From contig NC_134649.1 of assembly GCF_030463565.1 (NCBI RefSeq), positions 33,381,044-33,445,043 of the forward strand: a stretch of DNA of 64,000 nucleotides, read 5' to 3'. The position numbers and the translations under genes were made by a program. Source of the DNA: Pelecanus crispus (taxonomy: Eukaryota; Chordata; Aves; Pelecaniformes; Pelecanidae). A model generated the notes under the pieces. The model ran no database searches. It had not been told where the DNA came from and saw nothing but the letters and a program-made list of their open reading frames with translations. Positions 15,538-30,000 of this stretch are shown here, one piece after another; positions within the stretch are counted from its first letter, which is position 1, and every line of letters starts with the position of its first letter.

Positions 15538-16353
15538 GTAAATCCAGGTGCAGAGCTCTGCCAGCACTAACTTTTTGTGCAAACAGTCCCGCTGAGTGCA
15601 CAGGTTAAAGGCAGTTTTGCAGAATCCCCAGATGGATATGTCGCAGCTGTGTTAGGGCCGGACAAGGCCAGATGTGCTCCCATGCACGGCTGTTGTTGTG
15701 TTCATTTTTGGGTGGTTTGTTGTCTTTGTACACTTACATATGCGTACATACAGGCACTGACTTAGGGCCTCTCTCCCTAGGGAATCCAGGCAAGGTCTGA
15801 TTAATTTTTTTTTTTTACTGTTTAGCTAAAGACAAGCCACAACTGATTTTGCTATTTGACAAACAAGGATTATGGCTTTTCAGAGGAAGCAAAAAGGGAT
15901 GTTTCAAGAGGGCCACTCTGTACCTCATATGGGCCGGCTGGGCAGGGAGGCACAAGGTTTGAAGAAGTCACTGCCTATAAAATCTCATGTGAATGTTGCA
16001 TGCCTTGGCAATCTCCAAATCTCTGAAATACTTGAGATGACGTTAAGGATGTGCCCTTTCAAATTATTATTATTGGATATGGTAGAGATTCATGCATCCA
16101 AAAATGCAGCTTGTTGCACGGACCAGTTCATCTGCCTGTGAGATTTCACGTGCCACAGTGAGATCTAAGTTTAAAAAGAAAACATAAGGATTTCTTAACT
16201 TTAGGCATTATGAAACATTAAAATTCTAATGTTTAACAGCAAAGATCTGTTGGAAAAATAAATGTTAACCAAGTCCAAGTTTTACCTATGTTTAACATGT
16301 AAATATTAAGTTTCTGGGTCTCTTCAAAGTCTACATAATATCCTCAAGTACAA

Positions 16354-16366
16354 GTTACTGATTAAC
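16354..16366 (+). promoter_or_regulatory. HNF1-like site in the ITIH4 promoter
   Basis: GTTACTGATTAAC matches the palindromic HNF1 consensus GTTAATNATTAAC at all but one position. It lies 48 bp before the ITIH4 start codon. HNF1 drives liver genes, and ITIH genes are mainly hepatic, so the site fits. No clear TATA box is seen. Confidence 0.5.
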
Positions 16367-16413
16367 TGATTAAGATAAACCGAGTTTTCATTTGAAAATC
16401 TGCTCTTTCCAAA

Positions 16414-16488
16414 ATGGAGGAGAGAACGTTTCTCGCTTTGATGGTCTTTTCCTCACTCGTAGTATTAGCAGAAGCTATTGCTCAAAAG
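16414..16488 (+). CDS. ITIH4: ITIH4 exon 1: signal peptide
   Basis: Encodes 25 residues: a short acidic/basic start, a hydrophobic core ([14 protein letters not shown]) and a probable cleavage point near the Ala-Glu-Ala-Ile-Ala stretch. The donor is GTATTT, phase 0. Confidence 0.85.
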
Positions 16489-19400
16489 GTATTTGCTTTA
16501 TTGGTTTTTTTTAACAACATCTTGTTTTCTCATTTGGTGATCGCGTGGTATCGCGGTAGCTGGCCAGGTAACGCAGGTAACTACTCTGGTAAACACCACC
16601 TGTGGAGCCTCGGGTATATCGTGTCGTGATTTCAGAGCTTTGGGTCCTTTTAAGGCCTTTTTGGTTGGTTGTTTGGGCTGTTATAGTATAAATGTGGCAG
16701 TAGAGCGTTTGCAGGTACGTCTGATTATGCTGTTCCCCAGGGATGTGAAATACCAAATTTTGAGGGATCAATGGGTCTCCCTCGGCCACCAGATGAGGTT
16801 TGGATCTTGACACAGTGCTGTTATGGCAGGACCAAATGAGGACCGTTGCAGTGCCAGGAGGTTTCTGACAGGCATTTAATAATTTACATGGAATGGAAAA
16901 GAGGGAAGTAGACAGTTATCTGTACCATCTGGAGGAGCAAACTGCATTTTGTATCATCTCAGGGTGCACGCAACTGGTCTTATTGTAAAAATATGAATAT
17001 TAGAGAAATGGAGGAAGCCTTATGTTGGCAGGTTTTTATTTCCATTGTGCCTATTCAGAAAAGTGTGAAAAGCAACCAAAATGCAGGCAGGTTTCTGGGA
17101 GGCAGGGACAGGTCTTGTGGCTGCTGCAGCAGCAACCAAGGGTTCTGCAAGAAGCCGTGGATGTGGTGCATGGGCCTGTGGCGCCTTAGGGAGCGGCTTT
17201 TGGGTACACACCCGGGGCTGGTCCTCTCCTGCCCCCTTCACTAAGGGCTCAGCAATGCCCCTCACCGTGCTGCACCTCACTGTGTGCTCATTTGTGCTGG
17301 TCATGGCCCAAAATGCTGCCGGGTCTGCGCAAGCACAGGAGATGCAGGTCCCCGTCCCCTTGTCCCTGCAGCACCCCTTCAGCACGTGGCTGCAGGGTGG
17401 ATTTTGCCCAGGGTAAGTTTTGCATGGGGCAAGCTCCTCCTCTGCCGGAAGGATGCTCCATGGCTAGCGATGGCCACTGTGTGCCTGCGCTGCCCCAATG
17501 AGCCATGCCTCAGGGCTCCTCCGTCATGGCAAAACCTTCCCTCCAAACGTGCCATGGGCAGGTTGAGCACGGCAGAGCAGCAAACGTGAGCAGACGTGCT
17601 TGGGGATACTCGGAAAACCTTTGGGAAGAGACGCTCCTGGGACAGACAGCCCCAGTCTGGGCAGGGAGGGCTCCAGCTGGGGGTGGGCAGCAGGGAGGCA
17701 CGGGCAGGGAGGGGCACCCAAACTGCCAGGATCAGGAAATTGTTCTCTCGATGAATATTTTTGGGTTTTACCCCATTGTCCTGGATTGTCAGTAGGCGTC
17801 AGGAGATGGAGCACACTCTGGCAATGTATAAGAAAAAAAGAGACAGCCAGCCGTTACTCACATGGCATTGGCTGTGGTGCCTCCTGCCCTGATGCCCGAG
17901 CACAAAGCTGCAGCTTTGTATTGAATGGCCATGTTTAGCTTGATTAAAATTCTGAATTTTGTCCAGTGCCCTAACCAAGAAGAGGCCAGTGGATGCTATT
18001 AATTGGTGAGCAAAGTACAGGAGATGAGTTATCCAAATAACTAAAGATCAATTAGCCATTCAAAAGATTTGTGAGGCTGGAAAAGTCAAAATAGAAGTGC
18101 AATGATCTGCTTTGATGCTGAGCTTTTTTATTTTAATAAACTGTTGGGCTATTGTGAGGCTGGTGATGTCCAGATCAACCCTTCTTAGTGTTACTGCTGA
18201 AACACAGGTAGGTCCTTTAAAACAGACATCCCAAATAGAAAAGAAGGGTATTTACAGAGGCGGGTGCTCCAGGTGATTCCTAGTCCAGCCACCGTGTGGG
18301 GTGTTCCCGGGCAGCTCCAGGACGGTGCCCTCCTCCCTCGAGCGCTGGGGGCCCTGGAAGCACCAGACCAGGAGAAACACAAGCGCTCAAAGGGCATCCC
18401 CGCTTGTGCAACCAGCGAGGGGTTGGAGGCCCACGCGGGGTTTCAAACCTGCTAAACATGGCATGTGACACAAGGCGTCCACCTGAAAAACATGCAGCAA
18501 AGTCAACAGCTGGGAGAGCAAATAAATAGTCGCGCAAAAAGCTAGCAGGGCTCTTTCCATGGGTCGAGCGCTTAGAGAGGCATTTGATTCTTCTGAGGTT
18601 AATCTTAGGGCGCGTATTGGGATGACACAGCAGCTGCTTCAGAGTACCCCGAGGAGAGAAGACCGCAGAAAAAGGCTCGGACAGAAGCCTTCTGTTGGAT
18701 AACATGTAGATGTAGCTGCAGATTTTGCGTGGGGCTGTGGTCGCAGCTTCAGGGATGTGAATAAGCAGATGGCCAGTCTGGTCATGAACAATTCCCCTCC
18801 CCAACTCCAGCCTTCTAACGTTTCATTCCTTCATCAAACTTTTCCAATAACATCACCCATGTAAGGACTGCTTAGGAGCAAAATCTGAGTGTTTGTTTCA
18901 GCCTAGGGGTTTTGTTGTTTGGGGTTTTTTTTTTGTTTTGTTTTGTTTTTTTTCCAGCATGCTATTGAAATCTACAGCCTCCACGTGGACTGCAAGGTCA
19001 CATCACGATTTGCTCACACCATCATCACCAGCAAAATTGTCAACCGAGCTAATGAGTCCAGAGAGGCGACCTTTGAAGTGGAGTTACCCAAGACGGCCTT
19101 CATCACCAATTTCTCCATGTAGGACCAGTCCCTACCTGTGGTGTGAAGGAGGCAGCTCTGGGGGCTAGGGACGGGGGATTCTTTCTTCTCAGGAGGTGCT
19201 GAGCAAAAAGCACAAAGAGCTGAGCTCTGGAGGGTCCTGCACAAAATGCTCCGTGGGGCAAAGTAGTAGGCAGCCAAATAGAAAGAAGGTGCCCAGGGCC
19301 AGGGCAGGGCTGCCTGCTGCACAGGGTGGGTGACAAACGTACTCAGTGGTGATGTTTCTCCTGCTCCAGCCTCCCCGAGACCCTGCAAGGAGGAGGGCTG

Positions 19401-22400
19401 TGTTGTGGTGGTGGCTCCTGGCACCCCCCGGGACGGGGGGGGTGTGGGAGCCAAACAATGTCCCAGGCTTGTGCCCTGAGGGCCACGAAGTGCAGCGTTC
19501 CTCTTGTTTCTTTCCCCAGTGTTTTCCTTCTAATATTAATTAATTTTTATGGCAACCAAACAGGTCCATCGATGGTAAAGTATACCCAGGCATAATAAAG
19601 GAGAAAGCTTCTGCTCAAAAGGAATATGACACTGCAGTCTCACACGGGCAGAGCGCTGGCCTTGTCAAGTACGTTGCTGTCCTGAGTAAGGCTGCTCCAA
19701 TGCTCTTCCTCAGCTTCTCGTTTGGCTGGGGGTGGGTTAAACCCTGGAGCCAGCCACCTCTCAGCAGGGATAAATGTGAAAAGCAGCCTTGGGTTCCTGT
19801 TGGGAGAGATGGGTGTGGGGGTGTGTATATATATATATTGACATATGTATATGATTTATATCTGGTTCTGCAATGGGCTTCAGTGGGAGGTGTCGCCGTG
19901 CAGTGCTGCCCTGGGACTTGCTGTCCTGCAGGAGCACCTTGCCGGGCTGGGGCAATGCTCAGTCCTTGAGTCTGCTTCCCCACAAGCGCAGAGGACCGTG
20001 GCACTTGAGCAGACATCACGCTTTAGGGGTTATATTTAACCTGCGCTTCCCATGTATTCAGTCCCAGTTCTGCTTGATCCCAGTCTGAGGCATGCAGAGG
20101 TTTCTGCTCCATTTCTCAGCTTGCATACGCAGCACCCATGGCGCGCTAATGTAATATATGTGATGCATGTAATACTGCCTGCAATGTAAAAAGTCTTCTC
20201 TGTGATGAGTAAGATTTACTGCTACTCTTTTTTTTATTTATTCTATGTGGCCCCTTGGCCATTACTTACCACACTTCATGAACTTTGGCCACCATGAGCA
20301 AACCTTCCCAGCAGGAGGTAAATCTCTGCTCTACCCGTCCCCCCCCAGAATCACAGGCAGAAAATTGGAGCAGTTTCATGTGTCCGTCAGCATGGCAGCT
20401 GCCAGCAAAGTCACTTTTGAGCTGACGTACGAGGAACTGTTGAAGCGGCAGCTGGGGAAGTTTGAGCTGCTGATTAAGGTCCGACCGAAGCAGCTTGTTA
20501 AGCACTTCCAGGTGAGCTGCCCCAGCCAGGGCTGGGCAGGGAGCACCGCGGCGTTTTTCAGGCATGGCTGTGTTACCCCCCCGAGATGCTGACGCTGACT
20601 TCTTCTCCGCTGTCAGATCGATGTGCACATCTTCGAGCCCCAAGGCATACGCTTCTTGGAGACAGACAGCACGTTCATGACAAACGAGTTAACTGAGGCA
20701 CTCACAAAAGTGCAGAATGAAACCAAGGTAAAGCAGCAGCTGCCAGATGTTACTGCTGGTGGCAGCTTTAAGTTACGTTGCTTCAAAGCTTTTCTTCCGA
20801 TTGCTTTGCAGGCTCATATTTTATTTAAGCCAACTGTAGATCAACAGAAGATAAATCCTGAACTCGATGAAACCCTCCTCAACGGTGATTTTGTTGTGCG
20901 TTATGATGTTAAGAGAGGTGCCACTGCAGGTGATATACAGGTAAAAAAGAAATAGAAATAAAAATTCTTTCAGATCATAGATACGTCTGAATGTGAAGTG
21001 CAATCAGCAAAACAGCAACATTTACTTTGAAACACCAAGAGTGACAGGAAAAGCTATTTCCATTAATCCACGGTCAGCAGGAACTGATGGCAATGTTCAG
21101 CAAATCCCCAGAGACACCAGACACATTGCAAGAATGGATCATCCATGAAAAAAAAAAAAAGAAAATCAATCTTTCAGATTTTGTTTCAATACCAAATCTA
21201 TTTTGCCGCTTTATAGATGTCTCTCTATATTCTTTTTTATTATTATTTTGGCTGATCTAAGATGTATTTTTGGCTTCTTGTAAATGAATTTTAGAGGAAT
21301 GTGATTTATATAACTATTAAAATGACTGCTTGGTTTCCTTTTATTTTTTTGTGAAAACTGAGGCATAACTAAAGAAAGCAGGAACTTAAAAATATTTAGG
21401 AAACAATGCATATCCTAGGGATTAAAGTACATTATTTTCCATACCATTTCACTAATGAAGTATACATGGATGTGCTAAAAGATGGCAGTCACAGCCAATG
21501 AGCAGAGATGTGCTCATAGGTAATAATAAAGAGGTAACGTAATATACAGTGATAACACAGATATATCATACATATGGCTCTGAGGCGTATAATATATATT
21601 ATTTTATATCTGTATCTCTCTCTATATATATTTATCCACTGTTCTCTTGTAATTTGTTCTCTACAGATAGGCTCGCTTCCAGCTAGGAAATACATTTTAA
21701 TAGTTCTTTGATTTGGGCTTATCTAGAAGAACAGAACGCTGAGCATGCACACCCCTTCTTGCTATGCCAGAATGTTAAGATGCAATATTTATTTATTTAA
21801 ATGTAATTTTATACATGATTTCACATTCTGTATTTCAGATTGTCAATGGGTATTTTGTTCATTACTTTGCACCCAGTGAAATGCCAGTGTTTCCCAAAAA
21901 TGTTATCTTCGTTATAGATCGAAGTGGCTCCATGGCAGGCAGAAAAATTGAACAGGTAACCTACCTCAAAGTACCGACCTCTGCTTGCATCGGTTGCACA
22001 CACCAGCCTTTCGAGGAAGTGACTGCAAATTTCACTTTTGAAACACATGCTGGTTTTGTACATGGCCAAATTTTCAGACATGTAGAAATGCTTGAAAATA
22101 CGTATGCACAGATTTAAGCTATTAAAGAGCAACACTTTTCTGATATGGCTCTTCTCACAGGTATCAAACATTAAGGCAGAGAGCACTTTCTGTCTCTATC
22201 TTTGCAGAACGTTTTATTCTAATTTTTTTTCTTTAATGATGTTCAAAGAATTAATTTGTCTGGTTTACCTTTATTGATGAATGTGTATTCAGCTTTGCTA
22301 CAGAGCAGACAAGCCCACTACAGCCTTCATAGGTGTTTTTTTGTGTTTGTAAGTTAAGTGAATTGGCCATTTCTGATGATGTCAACCTGAAAAATACCAT

Positions 22401-24032
22401 TAGGACTAAATAAGGGCATTGGGCTGCATCTTGAATAGTGCTGTAGAGAAACCCCCTTATTACCCTGTAATTCCAATCCCACTTCTGGCAGAGAAGTAGA
22501 AATATTCAAAGTGATTGTTTTCTCCTTGGAACAGACGAGGCATGCCCTGTTGAAGGTTTTGCAAGACCTCCGCCCAGAAGATCATTTCAGCTTTATCACC
22601 TTTAACAGCAAAATGGCAGAGTGGAAGAGCTCTTTGCTGCAAGCCACTGCAGAGAACGTGGCGAGTGCTGCAGGATTTGTGCAAACTCTTTCTGCTAGTG
22701 GAGGTACAAGGCACCACCTAGATGCTTGTAACCACAAACGTGCACCCAATATAATATATTGCTTAGAAAAAAATATTATTTTTATTAGTCTCGTACTGCC
22801 ACAGAACTACCATCATTGCTCACAAAACAAGTAAGTTTTTAATACTTATGAGTGGGATAGAAAGGCTGGTTATGGGAGTGGACGGATTGGTGACTACATT
22901 ATGGTATGGATATATAGAGGGATGGTTACATCACACCTATGAACCGTACAAGCCACAAAGTTTTGTTTCAGATTTTTGTAACAGAGATGGCTGGGAGATT
23001 TCCTAATAGTACTTTTTTTTCTACAGAAAAATGTCAATTCTCTCAACATTTGACAGCAATTTGCTGATTTTTTTTTTTCTTTTTAATATCAAGGGTCCCC
23101 TTGTAAAATAAAATGCATCCAAAGTTATACTCCCATGTAAGCCACACTACAGAAACAGAATAGTCAAAACAGTCATGAAGCATGTCAGTTGCTGCATCAC
23201 TCAGTGCACTCTGGTTTATTATTTAGTTTTAAGCACATCTAAAAGGCTCTATCTCCTGTTAATGTTATGCTGTCAGTATTAACGTAGATTTTTTTTATAC
23301 CAGGTGCTAACACCAATAAAGCCCACCTGTGCCCAGCTCTTTTCTTTGACTTCTCAAATAAGGATAGGAGACATTTCATAAAGGTAGCTTAACAGACAAC
23401 AGTGTGTTTATTTAAGCATTTTTTAATGGCTTTAGACATGTTTGTATTTCCCGTGACATATGTATGGAAAATGCTCCCAAAAGAATACTCCAGCATTCCC
23501 ATTGCAATAGAACACACCATAATTAAGCCCAGTAGGGTAAGCCCCTAAATCCTCATCTCTCTGAAGGATTACTTCCTGCAGAAAACTTTGAACAACTCTG
23601 CCGGGCCTCTGCAGATGAAGTGCACTGATTTCTTCAGATGATTATCCTTTTCAGGTGAGTGACGCCTGCTTTCTCATTATAGGCACAGATATCAATCGTG
23701 CCCTGCTGACTGCCGTGAGCGTGCTGGATAAAGCCGAGAGGCTGCCAGAACGGAGCGTCTCCATGATTATTTTGCTGACAGACGGCCAGCCCACTTCTGG
23801 TGAGTAAATTATAGCCTCAGTCCTCTCTCTCCTTGATTTTTTTTATCTTTTACACTTGTGTTGTGGTTTAGCCCCAGCCAGCAACTAAGCACCACGCAGC
23901 CGCTCGCTCACTCCCCCTACCCCGATGGGATGGGGGAGAGAATCGGAGGAGTAAGAGTGAGAAACACTCCTGGGTTGAGATAAGAACAGTTTAATAATTG
24001 AAATAAAACAAAGTAAAATAATAATAATAACA

Positions 24033-24064
<32 letters not shown>

Positions 24065-27000
24065 TACAAAGCAAGTGATGCACAATGCAATTGCTCACCA
24101 CCCACCAACCGATACCCAGACAGCTCCCGAGCAGCGATCGCTGCTCCCCGGCCAACCCCCCCCAGTTTAGATACTGAGCATGACATCATATGGTATGGAA
24201 TAGCCCTTTGGGCAGTTTGGATCAACTATCCTGGCTGTGCTCCCTCCCAGCTTCTTGTGCCCCTGGCAGAGCATGGGAAGCTGAAAAGTCCTTGACTAGC
24301 GTAAGCAGTACTCAGCAACAACTAAAACATCAGTGTGTTATCAACATTCTTCTCCTACTAAATCCAAAACACAGCACTATGCCAGCTACTAGGAAGAAAA
24401 TTAATTCTATCCCAGCCGAAACCAGGACAACTTGCATCCCAGATGTTGATGGACATAGCCTGTATTTCAGAAGAGCTTTGGTACAAGCAGGCTGGGCTAT
24501 CGCTGGACCTGTGTTGGAGAGGGGATGATTATGAGGGGGGTCTAGCAGGGGCTGTAAGAAGTGATGGCAGAGCCTGCCTGCCCATGACTACACGTCCTCT
24601 AGCTGGGAACTGTTTTGCTAAAGACCATTGGCTTCCCAGTTTATAAACTCGAGCGAATTGTTGGAGGTACTCCAGGCATAGCTGAAATGTGAAAGTAAAA
24701 TACTTAGAGGCAAAACGTGGACATTTTGCACATATTATGTATGGTCCCATTTGAGAGGTATTGCTTATATTTCTTCACCCTTCTTGCCCCAAACTTGAGA
24801 TATTTTCAAGGTGCCTCTTGTTTTCTATTCTTTTCCATGTCTAGCTCTTAACTAGTGATCAGCTGTGATAGCACAAACCAGAGGGCTGAGATGGAAATAT
24901 TGGGTTAAATAAACAGTAACTCCTGATGCAATGGCACAAGCATCACTTGTTCTGAACAGGAGTTTGTCTAAGTTTTGTGTGGCACCAGCATCTCCGAGGC
25001 TAGCAATATTAATTCAGCTGTAAGCCCTCTAATAAGATCAGTCTGCCTTCCAGATTGTGTGTTCCGTACTGCTTTGGGGTTGGTTTATTTGATTTTTTTA
25101 ATAAAATTCATCTCGCGGCGCTGCCTGCTCAGCACAGCCACAGTGAGTCTCAAATATCCCTGAGCACATTGCACATCCACACGTTGGGTAGAAATCAGGC
25201 CAGGGTGGAGTGCCAGGTGAATACATGCAGGGTTATTGCGTACGCTGCCTTCCTTGGCAAAGCAGGCTGAAAGGGGAAAATCTGAGCTGCTCCCATGATA
25301 TTGCTACAGGCAATGACAGTTCCTGCCTGGAAATGCTGACAGATAAACTCTCCATACAGGGCCATCAGCAGCTTTTCAAATGGGATAAGATGATGGTGTG
25401 AAAATCGTTTCCCTTTGTCACACAAAGGGGTCAGGAGAGAAGCATGGCTGAGTTAATTTGTAATTTATCTGAATTACACCATTAACCGATCCATTCTCTG
25501 AATTCCCGCACATAATTTTTATAGATGGTACTTGTCTTCCCAACTTGATCAAGTGTTTCCATCCCTTGTGCTGTTAACTCCTAGTGTGTGTCCCTTTTGT
25601 CCTAAAAACCTTGTCTGGCTCCCATAATCTTGTAAAATATTTTGCACTTAGCCGTGAGGATATCAGTAGAAGTTAGTAAAAGTCATTAAGGGGGAGAATC
25701 AGGTTCTGGGAATCCAAACGCAGAGCGGTGCTTTCATCTCTAATTCAATTAGCAGAACTCTGTCCCATATATTTTTAATATTTTGTTCTGAATTGTTTTC
25801 AAAAGACTTTAGGCAGAATTTTCCATTAAATCTGCTGCTGTCTTTTTGTCCTTTACAAAAACCAAAAAAAAACCCCCAAAACAAACAAGGGTATGTTTTT
25901 GTTTCAATTACAGGTGAGAGTAATGTGGAAGTAATTCAAGAAAACATTCAGAAAGCGGTCAATGGGAAATATGCTCTTTTCTGCCTTGGCTTTGGGTTTG
26001 ATGTCAGTTATAAGTTCCTAGAGAAAATGGCCCTAAGCAACGGGGGAATAGCACGTCGTATATATGAAAATGCTGATGCAGCCTTGCAGCTCCAGGTCAG
26101 GACTAAGGAATATGCCAGAAAAGCCATCTATCAGCTACGGTGTATGTCTAGTTTTAGCAGCAAACCCACAGATTTTCTGAGATGGAAAAGTTGGGTTTGA
26201 GTTTATCTGTTAATTTTGGGGAGGGATGAAGGCAATTTTGGCGTACCTGAGGGTTTGCACCCTAACCATGGCTCAAAGGTGATGTCCTCCTCAAATCAGC
26301 TGGTCATTTGGACAAATGCGGAAACTCAAACATTTCCGTAGCTCTGCAAACAGACAAACTGTCCAGTGGAGGTGATGGTGGAAAAACTTCAGCTCTTGGA
26401 TCTGATTTCAAACTGCTTGAAGTACTACTACCAGGAGCTGTTTGTTATGGTTTCCCTAAAAATCAGTGGGTAATTTGAGGCACCTCCAGGCAAACTGGCT
26501 CTGCAGTATCACCAGCCTGGGTCTTTCCTGCCCGTCTGGAGAAGGTTGGCAACTTTTTGGGGGACATTCCCTTTTTTGAGAACCCGCTTCTGCCTGTTTT
26601 GGCCGGATTTGCCTAATACCAGCAAAGAAGAAAGATTAATCCTGAGAATTAATCAAGTTAAAAAAAACAGATGTGAAAAGTGGTTAAAGCAAAACACCTA
26701 ACCAGGTGAGACAGTGATAATGGGGATGTTGCTTGGTTACTTGAATCGCCATGGGAAATAGAGTTTATATGGCATTGCCAGCCAGGCTGGAGAAGGTGTG
26801 CTGAACCATGGGAAGAAACACTCATTTTTTTTCAAGCTTTGCAGCAGTCTTACACAAGCTGCTGCTGCCCATCTCTGCTGAAACAAAAAGCTTTGCTCCC
26901 TTCTTTTTAAGGAGGTTTTAGACATTCAACATATTGTTGTGCATAATTTTGCAGTCATTTGTGCTCTCTCTCTGCTTCTCTTCAGGGCTTTTATCAAGAG

Positions 27001-30000
27001 GTGGCCACCCCAATATTAATGAAAATTGAAATGCAGTATCCAGAAAATGCCGTTGAGGGATTAACCAAAAACAATTTCAAGCTGTTTTTTGAAGGATCTG
27101 AAATTATAGTATCTGGAAAAATTAGCAATGAGCTTGATCTTTTGCCAGTAGAAATTAAAGCTCAGTCAGTAAGTGTTTAGTTTACTAACTACAAAAAACA
27201 TTACCTCCCTGCTGTCTTTTGTGGTGCAATGGGAGACTTCAAGAAGTCTTTTGTGTGCAATATGTGTTCTCTACATTTGGGCATTCAGCTGTTTTCCCAT
27301 TTTAGGAAAATATTTGAGAATTCAAACAATTTTCCCCTCCTGAACCTGCTGCAAAAGGAAAACCTTTATATATCCACAAATAAGCAAACAGCAATTTTAA
27401 TCCTTTCAAGGCCAAACTTTTAAGCGGTTTTAGGAAACTAGTTTGTGTTTTTAGAATGAAGAATGAAACCTGAATTATTCATCTCAAAAATGTTGAAACA
27501 GAACAATTTCATTACCTCCTTTTTTTTTTTCAACATTGTTTCAAGTCCAGAAATGTATACCCAAAATACATGCTGTTTTGGTGGTTTAGGGTTGCATTTT
27601 CCAATGGGAAAACAGCTTGCTGAAAAATTTGAGGGACAAAAGGGCACTTTGGTACTGAAAGGTTCTTTTAAGTCTAATAATGTGACTATAAAAGAAGTCT
27701 GGAACTATTCTTTTGATGATAGATTTTCTCCCACTTCAGCATGCTAGTGACTTGACTCTTAAAGAAGAAGCAAATGTCAAAGAGAAGGAGCATGTATTTC
27801 GAAATCACAGTTACATCTTTGAAAATTTCATAGAGAGACTTTGGGCTTACTTAACCATTCAACAGCTTCTGGAAAAATCGTAAGCTATTTTCATGTTCTG
27901 TATTTTCTAACTTCTTAAAACACAAATTCCTTATTCACAAATTATATGATGGGAAAACACAAAGTAACAGAAATATTTCTTCAGATAGTATTAAGAATAT
28001 AGTATACGGGAAGAATACTACATTACTGTATGAGGAACATGAGGTGCCTTTCAGTTTATGATAGTGCTGTATCACTAAATACATATATATACACATATGA
28101 AAATATAATATAAAATATTCTGCATTACATTACTATGAAATAGATTCTAATTGCATGGATTGTGTTGAGCTGTTACTACACATCCAGAAATATTGTCTGT
28201 AGATAAGTGAATGGCAACAGCTAGTAAAGAGAACAATAAGTATGTCCATAAGACATTTCCTAGATCATGGATCTATTATTTTTATGGATTTGTACCATAC
28301 ACAGGCTCCAGTGTTGCAAACATTAAGCATCTCCATAATTTCAAGCACGTGAACAGCTGAGTTATCCCAGTAAGACTACTCACCCTTCAATAATAAAAAA
28401 TACCTGTCAAGACACAGCTAATATGAAAAGGAAACTGCTCATAGTCTCTATACGTTATGTCGTCATCATTAACACAGACTTTAGTATTTCAGCACAAGAA
28501 GAGGACCAGAAAACCCTGGAGGCACAAGCCTTGCAGCTGTCTCTGCAGTACAGCTTTGTTACACCTCTCACTTCCATGGTGGTCACCAAACCCGCTGGCC
28601 AGCAGCAGGTGGAGCTGGCGAACAAACCCACTGAAGCTGGTAAATGGGGCATTGAACAGCCCCCCCCCCCCCCCCCGAAATAGGCCGTGGTTATTGCTGA
28701 TTTGTCGTTGACCTTCCGTATAGGTTTATTTTATAGTGACTTGACACGGCAATATGCCCCATTGGAGGCAGGAGTTCAGGGATTAGCTGCCTTTCAAAAT
28801 AAAACACAGAGCATTTTTTTAGCAGGTGAAGCGGTGAAATGGGCACTACGATTGAAATGGAAAATAATTGGCTTAAATATTAACTAAAAGTAATTCAACA
28901 GTTGTTACTCAGCATTCCTGCAGAAGAAATTCTGCGCTTTCTCTGTAGCATCAAAGTGGAAAAATGAATGCAAGGGAGGAAAGCATGCCATTGCTGGGAG
29001 TCTTGCATGTGCTCTGTCTACCTACCCTTTACCACAAAAAAAGCTCACCACCTAAAGCCACTTGTCCCAGTTTTCTGGTTTGCACACGGGTAAAGTCATT
29101 TAGTGTTGACTGTATGACACTAATCTGTCCCTCTTCCTTGTGTTAGATAATGAGAAGCTCAGGAGTTTTCCAGTAGGAGGTAAATGTTTTGTTCTTTTCC
29201 AGTAACATATTTCCATAATAGTCTCTAATGGGGGCGGGGAAAGAGCTCATGGTGGTTGTTCTATAGAGGGGAGTATCTGAGATTTGGCAAAACCTGCGAA
29301 GCAAAACATAAGTGATGACTGCCAAGGTCTGCGCAGGGTTTGGGTGGAGAACATGGTCAAAGGGAGAAAATCTTCCATTCGGAAAATCTCAAAAGCCAAA
29401 ATCATCTTTACTCATGAGGAAAAGTAGCTCTTCAAGCGAACGGTGCTAACGATGTTTTCTGCTTCTTCCTACCACGCGCGAAGCATCTGTCAAAAAATTA
29501 AGATCAAGATATTTTGGAATAACTTCTGAGGATGATTTAGGTATTTTTGTTCTCTTGCTCTGGAAATGATAGATCTGTTTGAATATTAATTTTTAACTTC
29601 CAGCATTATTAATCTGATAATCTCAGCTATGATAATACATCATAAAAGCAATGCATTTACAGGTGAAGAGCCCTGGTTTTGCTCCATTTTTTTCACCGAA
29701 ATGTACTGAGGGAATAAGAATGCTGCCCCATTCTCTGAAGGTTACCTGTTTCAAAGTAGTGCTGGGGAGTTTAATAGCAGAGAACTCCCTGACCAGAAGC
29801 GCAGCCCGGTGACCGCCCTGCCCCGCTCAGGGGGCACGCAGGGCTTTGCGCTGCCCTTCCCTCAAAGCTGTCTTTGCCTGGAAGAGGGGAAGAGTTTGGG
29901 GCCACCTCTGCAGCACGACCCGCTTCCGGAGCGGGTGCCAAGCCCCGCGTCAGTGTGATGGTCAGGCAAGCGCAGCTGCTCGGGGCACAGGGATGTCCCC

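Noticed and set aside
15680-15730. Possible relic of ITIH exon 7 (G-x-x-x-V-H-F near the TGTTCATTTTT stretch)
   Set aside because: Only a few residues agree, and the MIDAS motif that should follow is absent.
17020-17814. Overlapping ORFs of about 100-120 codons on both strands in ITIH4 intron 1
   Set aside because: GC-rich sequence opens all frames; there is no family likeness or splice structure.
18280-18804. 174-codon minus-strand ORF
   Set aside because: No recognisable motif, biased composition, inside ITIH4 intron 1.
20266-20643. 125-codon minus-strand ORF
   Set aside because: It is the antisense shadow of ITIH4 exons 4-5.
28493-28639. ITIH4 exon 13 starting at the downstream CAG
   Set aside because: It breaks the frame with exon 12, whereas the AG eight bases upstream keeps it, as in ITIH3.
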